From: Achromobacter sp. HZ34
GTDB taxonomy: Bacteria > Pseudomonadota > Gammaproteobacteria > Burkholderiales > Burkholderiaceae_B
Direction of reading: 5' to 3'
Length of the DNA: 64,000 nt
Assembly (NCBI RefSeq): GCF_002209485.1
Contig: NZ_NJIX01000005.1
Span: forward strand, 1-64,000
Shown: positions 47,595-55,975 of the stretch, one piece after another
Layout: every line of letters starts with the position of its first letter
How positions within the stretch are numbered: position 1 is the stretch's first letter
The notes under the pieces: model-generated
Seen by the model: the letters and a program-made list of their open reading frames with translations, nothing else
What the model was told of the DNA's origin: nothing
The model's database searches: none
Made by a program: the position numbers and the translations under genes

Positions 47595-48572
47595 ATGCAA
47601 CTCGGACTGATAGGACTTGGCCGCATGGGCGCGAACATCGCGCGCCGCCTGATGCGCGACAAACACGACGTCGTGGTCTACAACCGCAGCCTGGACAAGG
47701 TCAAGTCCTTGCAGGACGAAGGCGCGGTCGGCGTGGACAGCGTGGAGAAGCTGGTGGCGCAACTGGCCAAGCCGCGCGCCATCTGGGTCATGCTGCCGGC
47801 CGGCAGCGTGACCGAGCACATGATCGATACGCTGGCCGGCCTGCTCGAACCGGGCGACATCATCATCGACGGCGGCAACACCATGTACAAGGACGACATG
47901 CGCCGCGCCAAGGCGCTGAAGGCCAAACAGCTGGAGTACGTGGACGTCGGCACGTCCGGCGGCATCTGGGGCCTGGAACGGGGCTACTGCATGATGATAG
48001 GCGGCGAGGAAAAGGTGGTGCGCCATCTGGATCCCCTGTTCGCCTGCCTGGCCCCGGGCCTGGGCGATATCGAGCGCACGCCTGGCCGCGACGGCCACGA
48101 CGACCGTCCGGAACGTGGCTATATCCACGCCGGTCCCGCCGGCGCCGGCCACTTCGTCAAGATGGTGCATAACGGTATCGAGTACGGCCTGATGCAGGCC
48201 TATGCCGAAGGCTTCGACGTACTCAAGACCAAGAACTCCGACCAGTTGCCGGAAGACCAGCGCCTGGACATCAACGTCGCCGACGTGGCCGAGGTATGGC
48301 GGCGCGGCAGCGTGGTGTCGTCCTGGCTGCTGGACCTGACCGCCATCGCGCTGGCCAAGGACGGCAAGCTGGCCGGCTTCTCCGGCGAAGTGGCCGATAG
48401 CGGCGAAGGCCGCTGGACGATCGACGCCGCGGTCGAGCAGGCAGTGCCGGCACCGGTGCTGGCCGCGTCCCTGTTCGCGCGCTTCCGCTCGCGCCAGGAC
48501 GCGACGTTCGGCGACAAGATCCTATCCGCCATGCGCTTCGGCTTTGGCGGCCACGTAGAGGAAAAGAAATAA
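47595..48572 (+). CDS. gnd: 6-phosphogluconate dehydrogenase, short form
   Basis: 325 aa, the short (about 300-330 aa) class rather than the 470-aa Escherichia coli type. Oxidatively decarboxylates 6-phosphogluconate to ribulose 5-phosphate. Motifs are [49 protein letters not shown] and the catalytic lysine in [15 protein letters not shown]. After the second beta strand it has YNRS, an NADP-type feature, whereas many short forms are NAD-linked. The start at 47595 is eight bases past AGGAG. The last base of its stop overlaps the zwf ATG. Confidence 0.93.
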   Translation: MQLGLIGLGRMGANIARRLMRDKHDVVVYNRSLDKVKSLQDEGAVGVDSVEKLVAQLAKPRAIWVMLPAGSVTEHMIDTLAGLLEPGDIIIDGGNTMYKDDMRRAKALKAKQLEYVDVGTSGGIWGLERGYCMMIGGEEKVVRHLDPLFACLAPGLGDIERTPGRDGHDDRPERGYIHAGPAGAGHFVKMVHNGIEYGLMQAYAEGFDVLKTKNSDQLPEDQRLDINVADVAEVWRRGSVVSSWLLDLTAIALAKDGKLAGFSGEVADSGEGRWTIDAAVEQAVPAPVLAASLFARFRSRQDATFGDKILSAMRFGFGGHVEEKK

Positions 48573-50101
48573 TGGCAGCAAAGAAACCCAAGCCTTCGCG
48601 TACCGAGAAAGCGCCGCCCGTCGCGCTATTCCTGTTCGGCGCGCATGGCGATCTCGTCAAGCGCCTGCTGGTGCCTTCGCTGTACAACCTGACGCGCGAC
48701 GGCCTGCTGGGCGATGCGCTGCGCGTTGTCGGCGTCGATCACAATACCGTCAGCGACGACGACTACCGCAACCGGCTTTCCGACTTCATGCGCGAGAACC
48801 GTCCCAAGTCCAAGGAAGGCGGGCAGGACGGCGACGGCTTCGACCAGAAGATCTGGGACGGCCTGGCGCCGCGCATTTCCTACCTGGAAGGCGACTTCCT
48901 CGACGACAACACCTACCAGCAGATCGCCAAGCGCATCGAGGAATCGGGCACCAAGAACGCGATCTTCTACCTGGCCACGGCGCCGCGCTTCTTCTGCGAC
49001 GTAGTGCAGCGGCTGGCCAAGGCCGGGCTGCTGAAGGAAGGCGACGATACCTTCCGCCGCGTGATCATCGAGAAGCCGTTCGGCTCGGACCTGGCCACCG
49101 CCCAGGAGTTGAACGCCAGCATCCTGTCGGTGATGGACGAGAAGCAGATCTATCGCATCGACCATTACCTGGGCAAGGAAACGGTGCAGAACATTCTGGT
49201 CAGCCGCTTCGCCAACGGACTGTTCGAGGCGTTCTGGAACAACCACTATGTCGACCACGTGCAGATCACGGCGGCCGAGACCGTGGGCGTGGAAACGCGC
49301 GGCAATTTCTACGAGATTACGGGTGCCCTGCGCGATATGGTGCCCAACCACCTGTTCCAGCTGCTGGCCATGGTGGCGATGGAGCCGCCCGCGGCGTTCG
49401 ACGCCGATGCCGTGCGCAGTGAAAAAGCCAAGGTGGTGGCCGCCATCCGGCCGCAGAACGCGGACGAAGCCTTGCGCAATTCGGTGCGCGGGCAATATGT
49501 CGCGGCCGACGTCGACGGCAAGCATCTGAACGGCTACCGCGAGGAAGACCGCGTGGCGCCCGACAGCACCACCGAAACGTATGTGGCGCTGAAGCTGTGG
49601 GTGGACAACTGGCGCTGGGCCGGCGTGCCCTTCTACCTGCGCACCGGCAAGCGCATGGGCGTGCGCAACACGCAGATCGCCATCTGCTTCAAGCCGGCAC
49701 CGATGTCGCCGTTCCGCGATACCACGGTGGATGAGTTGCGGCCCAACTACCTGATGATCAATATCCAGCCCGATGAAGGCATGTGGTTCGACTTCCAGGC
49801 CAAGCGGCCCGGTACGTCGCTGACCATCGACAACGTGGAGATGGGCTTCGCCTACGCCGACTTCTTCACCATGCGGCCGTCGACCGGGTACGAAACCCTG
49901 CTGTACGACTGCATGACGGGCGACCAGACGCTGTTCCAGCGGGCCGACAACATCGAGAACGGCTGGCGCGCGGTGCAGCCTTTCCAGGAAGCCTTCCGCG
50001 ATTATCCCCACGTCGAACCCTATGCCGCGGGCTCCGTCGGACCCAAGGCGGCCGACGACCTGCTGGCCAGGGATGGACGGTCATGGCACAGCCTGAAGTA
50101 G
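48572..50101 (+). CDS. zwf: Glucose-6-phosphate 1-dehydrogenase
   Basis: 509 aa. Oxidises glucose 6-phosphate to 6-phosphoglucono-lactone. The nucleotide loop is FLFGAHGDLVKRLLVPSLYN, and the substrate motif RIDHYLGKETVQNIL contains the catalytic His region. YLRTGKRM near the C-terminus is also conserved. One-base overlap with gnd. No 6-phosphogluconolactonase gene follows; a HAD gene does, overlapping by 19 bp if its ATG at 50083 is used. Confidence 0.95.
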   Translation: MAAKKPKPSRTEKAPPVALFLFGAHGDLVKRLLVPSLYNLTRDGLLGDALRVVGVDHNTVSDDDYRNRLSDFMRENRPKSKEGGQDGDGFDQKIWDGLAPRISYLEGDFLDDNTYQQIAKRIEESGTKNAIFYLATAPRFFCDVVQRLAKAGLLKEGDDTFRRVIIEKPFGSDLATAQELNASILSVMDEKQIYRIDHYLGKETVQNILVSRFANGLFEAFWNNHYVDHVQITAAETVGVETRGNFYEITGALRDMVPNHLFQLLAMVAMEPPAAFDADAVRSEKAKVVAAIRPQNADEALRNSVRGQYVAADVDGKHLNGYREEDRVAPDSTTETYVALKLWVDNWRWAGVPFYLRTGKRMGVRNTQIAICFKPAPMSPFRDTTVDELRPNYLMINIQPDEGMWFDFQAKRPGTSLTIDNVEMGFAYADFFTMRPSTGYETLLYDCMTGDQTLFQRADNIENGWRAVQPFQEAFRDYPHVEPYAAGSVGPKAADDLLARDGRSWHSLK

Positions 50102-51096
50102 ACGGCGGCAAGCTTGGCGCTGGTGGCGGGGTCGCGCTTGGCGCCGCGGCCGGCCACGCTGCTGAAGGCACGGACGCCGGCACGCCGCACCGGATTGCCG
50201 GCGGCCAGGAACCCGATGCGGCCGCGCGCGTGCGCGTGCGGGCGGGCGTGGCCGCCGACAAGCCGGTGAACACGTCCAGCATCGCCCTGCTGGTGTCCGA
50301 CGTGGATGGCACGCTGCTGCGCGCGGACAAGAGCCTGGCGCCCGCCACGGTGGAGGCCGTCAACCGCCTGCGCGCGGCCGGCGTGCGTTTCACGCTGGTC
50401 AGCGCGCGGCCGCCGCGCGGCATGCTGCCGCTGATCCAGGCCCTGAACATCAAGGTGCCGACGGCGGCCTTCAATGGCGGCGCCATCGTCGGCGCGCGCG
50501 GTGAAGTCCTGGAAGCGACGCGGTTGAGCAGCCGCGATGCCCGCGCCACGCTGGACGTGCTGCTGCGCGAAAAGGTGGAAACGTGGGTGTTCGCGGACGA
50601 CCAGTGGCTGTTGCGCGACCCGGCCGGCGAGTACGTGCCGCTGGAAAGGAAAACGCTGGGTTATGACGGCGTGGTGGTCGAGGATTTCTCGCCCTACGTG
50701 GACCGCATCGACAAGATCGTCGCCGCCAGCTCGGATCCCGCCTTGCTGGCGCGGCTGGAACAGACCTTGAACGCCCGCATCGCGCCGCATGCCCTGGCCA
50801 TGCGCTCGCAGGTCTACTACCTGGATATCACGCATGCACGCGCCAACAAGGGCGATGCGCTGTCGGCCCTGGCGCGCCAGGTCGGCGTGCCGCTGACGGC
50901 CGTTGCCGCCATCGGCGACGGCGACAACGACGTCCCCATGTTCAAGCGCGCCGGCCTGTCCATCGCCATGGGCCAGGCCGATGCCGCCGTGCGGGCGCAG
51001 GCACGCCGCGTCACGGGGTCCAACGAGCAAGATGGGCTGGCGCAGGCGATCGATCAGATCATCCTGGGCAACACGGGGGCGGCGGGGCACGGGTGA
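50083..51096 (+). CDS. Cof-type HAD phosphatase
   Basis: Up to 337 aa. HAD motif I is VSDVDGTLLRADK; motif II Thr/Ser in FTLVSARPPRG, and motif IV AAIGDGDNDVPMFKRAG. A C2 cap lies between, so it is a Cof/YbiV-like sugar-phosphate phosphatase. The first 60 residues are Gly/Ala-rich and low-complexity, so the real start may be later. Its place at the end of the pentose-phosphate cluster suggests a sugar phosphate substrate. Confidence 0.83.
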   Translation: MAQPEVDGGKLGAGGGVALGAAAGHAAEGTDAGTPHRIAGGQEPDAAARVRVRAGVAADKPVNTSSIALLVSDVDGTLLRADKSLAPATVEAVNRLRAAGVRFTLVSARPPRGMLPLIQALNIKVPTAAFNGGAIVGARGEVLEATRLSSRDARATLDVLLREKVETWVFADDQWLLRDPAGEYVPLERKTLGYDGVVVEDFSPYVDRIDKIVAASSDPALLARLEQTLNARIAPHALAMRSQVYYLDITHARANKGDALSALARQVGVPLTAVAAIGDGDNDVPMFKRAGLSIAMGQADAAVRAQARRVTGSNEQDGLAQAIDQIILGNTGAAGHG

Positions 51097-51150
51097 TGGG
51101 GCAGGCTCGGGCCGGGTGCCGCGGGTGGCGCCCCGGTTAAGCGCCCTCCC

Positions 51151-52317
51151 TCAATCCGACAACGCTCGCATTTCCTTGATCAGGTCGGCCTTGCCCTCGA
51201 AGCCGATGCCCGGCAGGTCGGGCATGGTGATGTAGCTGTTCTCCACCTTGACGCCATCCGGGAAGCCGCCATACGGCTGGAACAGGTCCGGATAGGACTC
51301 GTTGCCGCCCAGCCCCAGGCCGGCGGCGATGTTCAGCGACATCTGGTGGCCGCCGTGCGGGATGCAGCGGCTGGGCGACCAGCCGTGCTGGTGCAGCATG
51401 TCCAGCGTGCGCAGATACTCCACCAGCCCATAGCTCAAGGCGCAGTCGAACTGCAGCCAGTCGCGGTCCGGCCGCATGCCGCCATAACGCACCAGGTTGC
51501 GGGCATCCTGCATGGAAAACAGGTTTTCGCCAGTCGCCATGGGCTTGTCGTAGTAGTTGCGCAGCGTTGCCTGCAACTCGAAATCCAGGGGGTCGCCGGC
51601 TTCCTCGTACCAGAACAGGTCGTATTGCGACAGCGCCTTGGCATAGGCAATGGCGGTGTCCAGGTTGAAACGGCCATTGGCGTCCACGCACAGGCGCTGG
51701 CCATCCTGCAGCACGCTGAGGATGGAATCGATGCGGCGCAGGTCCTCGTCCAGCGACGCCCCGCCGATCTTCTTCTTCACCACTGTGTAGCCGCGGTCCA
51801 GATAGCTGCGCATCTCGTCCTTCAGCTTGCCGTGGTCCTGCCCGGGATAGTAATAACCACCGGCAGCATAGACGAACACCTTGCGATTGGGCGTGCCGTT
51901 GCCGTAGCGCTCGGCCAGCAGCTGAAACAGGGGCTTGTTGGCGATCTTGGCTACCGCGTCCCAGATTGCCATGTCCATCGTACCGATCGCCACCGAACGC
52001 TCGCCATGGCCGCCCGGCTTTTCGTTGATGAACATGGTCTGCCAGATCTTGTGCGGGTCCAGGTTGGCGCCGGTATCGTCGATCAGGGAGTCCGGGTCGG
52101 CTTCCAGGATGCGCGGGATGAAGCGCTCGCGCATCAGCATGCCCTGGCCATAACGCCCATTGGAATTGAAGCCATACCCGACCACCGGCTTGCCATCGCG
52201 GATGACGTCGGTGATGACGGCCACCAGGCTCAGCGTCATCTTGCTGAAGTCGATGTACGCGTTGCGGATGGGCGAGCTGATGGGAACGGTCTTTTCCCGG
52301 ATTTCAACGATTCTCAT
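51151..52317 (-). CDS. tarD: Enolase-superfamily acid-sugar dehydratase, D-tartrate dehydratase-like
   Basis: 388 aa, mandelate-racemase subgroup. Expected catalytic residues align: K183 in VVKKKIGGAS and H321 in CIPHGGHQ, with Mg ligands D212 (VDANG), E238 (WYEEAG) and E264 (TGENLF). The N-terminus MRIVEIREKTVPISSPIRNAY closely recalls characterised D-tartrate dehydratases, which convert D-tartrate to oxaloacetate. The assignment is by motif memory, so a related acid sugar is possible. Divergent from a LysR regulator, its likely controller. Confidence 0.82.
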   Translation of the reverse strand: MRIVEIREKTVPISSPIRNAYIDFSKMTLSLVAVITDVIRDGKPVVGYGFNSNGRYGQGMLMRERFIPRILEADPDSLIDDTGANLDPHKIWQTMFINEKPGGHGERSVAIGTMDMAIWDAVAKIANKPLFQLLAERYGNGTPNRKVFVYAAGGYYYPGQDHGKLKDEMRSYLDRGYTVVKKKIGGASLDEDLRRIDSILSVLQDGQRLCVDANGRFNLDTAIAYAKALSQYDLFWYEEAGDPLDFELQATLRNYYDKPMATGENLFSMQDARNLVRYGGMRPDRDWLQFDCALSYGLVEYLRTLDMLHQHGWSPSRCIPHGGHQMSLNIAAGLGLGGNESYPDLFQPYGGFPDGVKVENSYITMPDLPGIGFEGKADLIKEMRALSD

Positions 52318-52452
52318 GGAGTCTCCTGCGGTATCGAGGTTGGCAATGCATGCCCCCGTGCCACGTGGATCCCTGCCAGCATTGCTGCGCGGCGCGGGAT
52401 GGCCAGGACATTACGGAAGCTAGATTAACGAATCGAACGCCGCCCTGAATTC

Positions 52453-52483
52453 ACCTGTAGTGAAAAGACCATTCACTTCAGGT
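52453..52483. promoter_or_regulatory. Near-perfect inverted repeat upstream of the LysR gene
   Basis: ACCTGTAGTGAA, then AAGACCA, then TTCACTTCAGGT: 12-bp arms with one mismatch around 7 bp. It lies 13 bp before the lysR-family start and 136 bp from the tarD-like start, a likely LysR operator. TATAAAT just after it (52484-52490) could be a -10 box. Confidence 0.6.
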
Positions 52484-52495
52484 TATAAATAACGC

Positions 52496-53467
52496 ATGAA
52501 AAACGAGGTTTCCCCGGAACTGGTCTTCTTCTCCCTGCTGGCCCGCCACGGCAGCCTGTCGGCCGCCGCGCGCGCCCTGGACATCACGCCGCCGGCGGCC
52601 ACCAAGCGGCTGGCGCAGATGGAGCAAAGGCTGGGCGTGCGCCTGGTCAATCGCACCACGCGGCGGGTCAGCCTGACCAGCGAGGGGGAAACCTATCTGC
52701 AACATGCCACCCGCATCCTGGCCGACATCCAGGCCATGGAGGATCAACTGGCGGGCAGCCGCGTGGAGCCGCGCGGCTTGCTGCGGGTCAACGCCACCCT
52801 GGGTTTCGGCCGTACGGTGATCGCTCCGCTGGTCTCCGACTACGCCCGCCAGCACCCGGACGTGCAGGTCCAGCTGGAGGTCACGGACCGCCCGGTGGAC
52901 CTGGTGCAACAAGGCTATGACGTGGCCATCCGCTTCGGCCAGCCGGCCGACAGCCGCCTGAGCGCGCGGCGGCTACTGAGTAACCGCCGCTTCCTGTGCG
53001 CATCGCCCGCCTACCTGAACCGCCACGGCGCGCCGCAGACGCCGGCCGCCCTGCAGGAACATCGCTGCATCATCCACCGGCAGAACGACGAGGCCTATGG
53101 CGCGTGGCGTTTCACGCGCGACCGCCAGACCGAAGTGGTGAAAGTCAGCGGCGCACTGGCCAGCAACGATGGCGACATCGTGCTGGGCTGGGCCCTGGAC
53201 GGCCACGGGATCCTGGTCCGCTCGGAATGGGACTTGGCGAAATACCTGGAAACGGGCCGTTTGCGGCGTCTGCTGCCCGCCTACACCCTGGAGCCGGCGG
53301 ACCTGTTCGTCTACTACTCAAGCCGCCAGCATATGTCGGCGCGGGTACGCAGCTTCATCGATTTCATGGCGGCCAGCTTCGACCAGGCGGCCAGGCGGCC
53401 AAGCCGCGCGGAGGAGCCGCAAAAGCAGCAGAAAAGGCAGCAGCAGCAAAAGCAGCCGCAAGCCTAG
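52496..53467 (+). CDS. LysR-family transcriptional regulator
   Basis: 323 aa. HTH at about 20-45 (FSLLARHGSLSAAARALDI, PPAATKRLAQMEQRLGVRL), then an effector domain (about 90-300). The C-terminal 20 residues are Lys/Gln-rich (QKQQKRQQQQKQ) and come from repetitive DNA. Divergent from the tarD-like gene, so it probably senses the acid-sugar substrate. No Shine-Dalgarno sequence is visible before the ATG at 52496, and a TATAAAT box lies only 5 bp upstream; leaderless translation is possible. The stop overlaps the convergent ASCH-like gene by 4 bp. Confidence 0.9.
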   Translation: MKNEVSPELVFFSLLARHGSLSAAARALDITPPAATKRLAQMEQRLGVRLVNRTTRRVSLTSEGETYLQHATRILADIQAMEDQLAGSRVEPRGLLRVNATLGFGRTVIAPLVSDYARQHPDVQVQLEVTDRPVDLVQQGYDVAIRFGQPADSRLSARRLLSNRRFLCASPAYLNRHGAPQTPAALQEHRCIIHRQNDEAYGAWRFTRDRQTEVVKVSGALASNDGDIVLGWALDGHGILVRSEWDLAKYLETGRLRRLLPAYTLEPADLFVYYSSRQHMSARVRSFIDFMAASFDQAARRPSRAEEPQKQQKRQQQQKQPQA

Positions 53468-54042
53468 ATGGAGAGTCCCGTACGCACGCGCGACTGCTGC
53501 GGGGAGGCCAGCAGGTCCTGCTGGCGCGGGTCCACTTCCGCGGCGACGATGGCCTCGCGCATGCGGAATTCGAGTACCCAGACCCAGGGGTTGACGGCCC
53601 AGGCGCGCGCGCCATAGGTCTCGCACCAACTGAGCGCGAAGATGGATTTGATCGGCATGCCCGGCAGGAAACCGCCGCGCGACGTGGTCTGGTTGACGCA
53701 GCCTTCGGCAGCGACGTCGGCGTCGCTGATGTCCTGCAGGCGCTGCAGCCGCAGGCCCACCAGCAGGGCCAGCGCGAAGGCATTGCCTTCCTCGTCATAG
53801 AGGGGGATGGTCTGCCCGGGTTCGCCATAAGGACAGGTGGCGCGCCGGACGCGCCGGCGCGGCGGACGGCCAGGCACCGTTTCCTCGACGGCAACCCACT
53901 TGGCGTTGGGTCCCATCTCCCGCAGCCAGCCCGACGTGGTTTGCGGGGGCTGCGGCTTCAGGATACGGCGTGTCTGCACTTTGCGCCCATCCAGGATGGG
54001 CGCGATGAGGTCTGCAGCGAATCGTAGAGGTTGCCCTTTCAT
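53464..54042 (-). CDS. Phage-type ASCH-like protein
   Basis: 192 aa. The N-terminus FAADLIAPILDGRKVQTRRIL matches phage morphogenetic/ASCH-like hypothetical proteins, which share the pattern hydrophobic-DG(R/T)K-x-QTRR. The C-terminal NPWVWVLEFRM also fits. Members may bind RNA or nucleotides; function is unproven. No other phage genes are nearby, so it is an orphan. It overlaps the convergent lysR end by 4 bp. Confidence 0.72.
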   Translation of the reverse strand: MKGQPLRFAADLIAPILDGRKVQTRRILKPQPPQTTSGWLREMGPNAKWVAVEETVPGRPPRRRVRRATCPYGEPGQTIPLYDEEGNAFALALLVGLRLQRLQDISDADVAAEGCVNQTTSRGGFLPGMPIKSIFALSWCETYGARAWAVNPWVWVLEFRMREAIVAAEVDPRQQDLLASPQQSRVRTGLSI

Positions 54043-54250
54043 TGCTAAGCGAAGCTTGAAACTCGGCCCGGATGATACCCCAGCGCAGGCCCGCGCCGCC
54101 GAATCCGGCCCGAGCGGACGAATTATGCACGCTTTTCAATGCCTTAGCTGTATCAGTCGCAAGTCTGCGCCTTGATTCGTGACCGGGAGATGACATGACG
54201 CGCGTTCTGTCATGTATCCCCCTGCCCCTCCGCGCCCCCGCCGGGCTGCC
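54043..54250. other. Intergenic region, no gene seen
   Basis: 208 bp between the ASCH-like gene start and the 2-hydroxyacid dehydrogenase stop. It must hold the ASCH-gene promoter. No clear hairpin terminator or RNA was seen. Confidence 0.4.
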
Positions 54251-55234
54251 TCAGGGATGCTCGGCGCTCCAACGCCCCAGCAAATCCAGGAAAATGTCGT
54301 CCACCCGTCCGGCGTTGCCGTCGGAATGGCCGGCCGAGTGCGGCGTGGCGATGACGTTGGGCAGCTGCCACAGGGGCGAGTCGGCCGCCAGCGGCTCGTG
54401 CTCGTAGACATCCAGGTAAGCGCCGGCCAGGCGGCCTTCACGCAGCGCGGCGATCAATTCGGCCTCGCGCACCACTTCGCCGCGCGCGACGTTGACCAGG
54501 CAGGCGCGCGCCGGCAACGCCGCCAGCATGGCGCCATCGACCAGGAAGCGCGTGCGTTCGGTCAGCGGGCAGGCCAGTACCAGCCAGTCGGCATCGCCCA
54601 GGATGGACGCCATGTCCTCGAAGGCCACGCATTCCTGCGCCCCCTGCACCGGCTGCGCGCTACTGCGCACCACCGAAATCCGCAGGCCCAGGGCCCGCAG
54701 CATCTCGCCCAGGCGCTGGCCGATGACGCCCCAGCCGACGATCACGGCCTTCTGGCCCCGCAGGTCGCGCGGCATGGTCAGTTCGCCCGCCTTGAGCCAG
54801 CGGTTTTCGCGCTGGGCCCGCATCGTTTCAGGAAAGTGGCGCGCCAGGGCCAGCAGGCCCGCCAGCGCGTTCTGCATGACCGGTTCGGCATTGGCACCGG
54901 AGGATGGCGTAACTTTTACACCGCGCGCCATCAACTCCGGGAAGATGGGCCGGTCCAGTCCGGCCGAGTGCACGTGTACCCACTGCAGCGTGGGCGAGCC
55001 GCGCAGCGACTCGTAAAAGGCTTCAAGCGATTCCGTCAGAACGTGTTTGGTGGAACTTCCGGTAACTTCGCGGGAAATGTAGGCGATGTCGGCGTTACCA
55101 TGGCCGTGACCGCGCGTCGCTTCAGCGATAAGCAATTCATGAGGACGCCCCTTCAGCACTTCTTCCACACGCTCGCGCAGGCGCTCCGCCGTAGCGCGTG
55201 ACAACAGGATATGTAGCGGCTTCTGCCCGGACAT
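54251..55234 (-). CDS. D-2-hydroxyacid dehydrogenase
   Basis: 327 aa from the ATG at 55234 (MSGQKPLHILLSR), preceded by AGGGGGA; a longer frame to 55279 is weaker. NAD-binding GWGVIGQRLGEMLRAL, with catalytic Arg in LVNVARGEV, Glu in DVYEHEPLA and His in TPHSAGH (the family's His, in a variant HSAGH context). It interconverts a 2-oxoacid and a D-2-hydroxyacid. The substrate is not evident. Confidence 0.87.
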   Translation of the reverse strand: MSGQKPLHILLSRATAERLRERVEEVLKGRPHELLIAEATRGHGHGNADIAYISREVTGSSTKHVLTESLEAFYESLRGSPTLQWVHVHSAGLDRPIFPELMARGVKVTPSSGANAEPVMQNALAGLLALARHFPETMRAQRENRWLKAGELTMPRDLRGQKAVIVGWGVIGQRLGEMLRALGLRISVVRSSAQPVQGAQECVAFEDMASILGDADWLVLACPLTERTRFLVDGAMLAALPARACLVNVARGEVVREAELIAALREGRLAGAYLDVYEHEPLAADSPLWQLPNVIATPHSAGHSDGNAGRVDDIFLDLLGRWSAEHP

Positions 55235-55399
55235 GCTGGTCCCCCTGAGTATGTATTCGAGTCGACGATGCCCGGCCACCTCGATGAACGTGGCGGCCGC
55301 GACGGTTCAAGTGTCTGGCCACGCGCCAGACGCCGCACATTATCGCGCGATCCAGTAGCGATCACCTGAACGGCCGCCTGAACGACCAGGAGTTCCGAC

Positions 55400-55873
55400 A
55401 TGAAACGACATTCCGTACTGCGTTGCGGTGCAATCACTTTGGCGCTGGCCTTGGCCGGACCGGCCGCGGCACAGTCGCTCAAGCAGCTGGAAGGCGTGCT
55501 GGGCGGCAGCGGGCACGGCGCGAGCACGGACAGCGGCAGCAGCGGCGGCGCCACATCCGCGCTGGGCGACCTGGCTTCCGGCAATCTCAAGTCCGGCAGC
55601 CTGGGCAATGCCACCGGCGTGCTGCAATACTGCATCAAGAACAACTACCTGAGCGGCAACGGCGTGACGTCGCTGAAGGACAAGCTGACCAGCCGCATCA
55701 CCGGCAGCAGCGGCCAGCCGGCGGAGAAGAACGACGACTACCTGTCCGGCGCCAAGGGACTGCTGAAGACCGGCGACGGCAAGAGCGTGGACCTGAGCGG
55801 CAGCGGGCTGAAGGAACAGGTGACCAAGAAGGCTTGCGACGCCGTGCTGGCGCAGGCCAAGGGTTTCTTGTAG
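55400..55873 (+). CDS. DUF2501 (YjjA-like) secreted protein
   Basis: 157 aa. A signal peptide (AITLALALAGPAAAQ) precedes a Gly/Ser-rich stretch and a conserved domain (GNATGVLQYCIKNNYLSG, KKACDAVLAQAKGFL) with two cysteines that may pair. DUF2501 proteins are small periplasmic proteins of unknown function. AGGAG precedes the start at about 55388. Confidence 0.85.
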   Translation: MKRHSVLRCGAITLALALAGPAAAQSLKQLEGVLGGSGHGASTDSGSSGGATSALGDLASGNLKSGSLGNATGVLQYCIKNNYLSGNGVTSLKDKLTSRITGSSGQPAEKNDDYLSGAKGLLKTGDGKSVDLSGSGLKEQVTKKACDAVLAQAKGFL

Positions 55874-55975
55874 CAGGCAACGGCGGCGCGGGCGGCACGG
55901 AGCGGCAGCACTGAGCGCCAACACTGAACGCCAACACCGAAGCCCGGACTGCGCGGACTTCGGTGCAGTGCTGGA

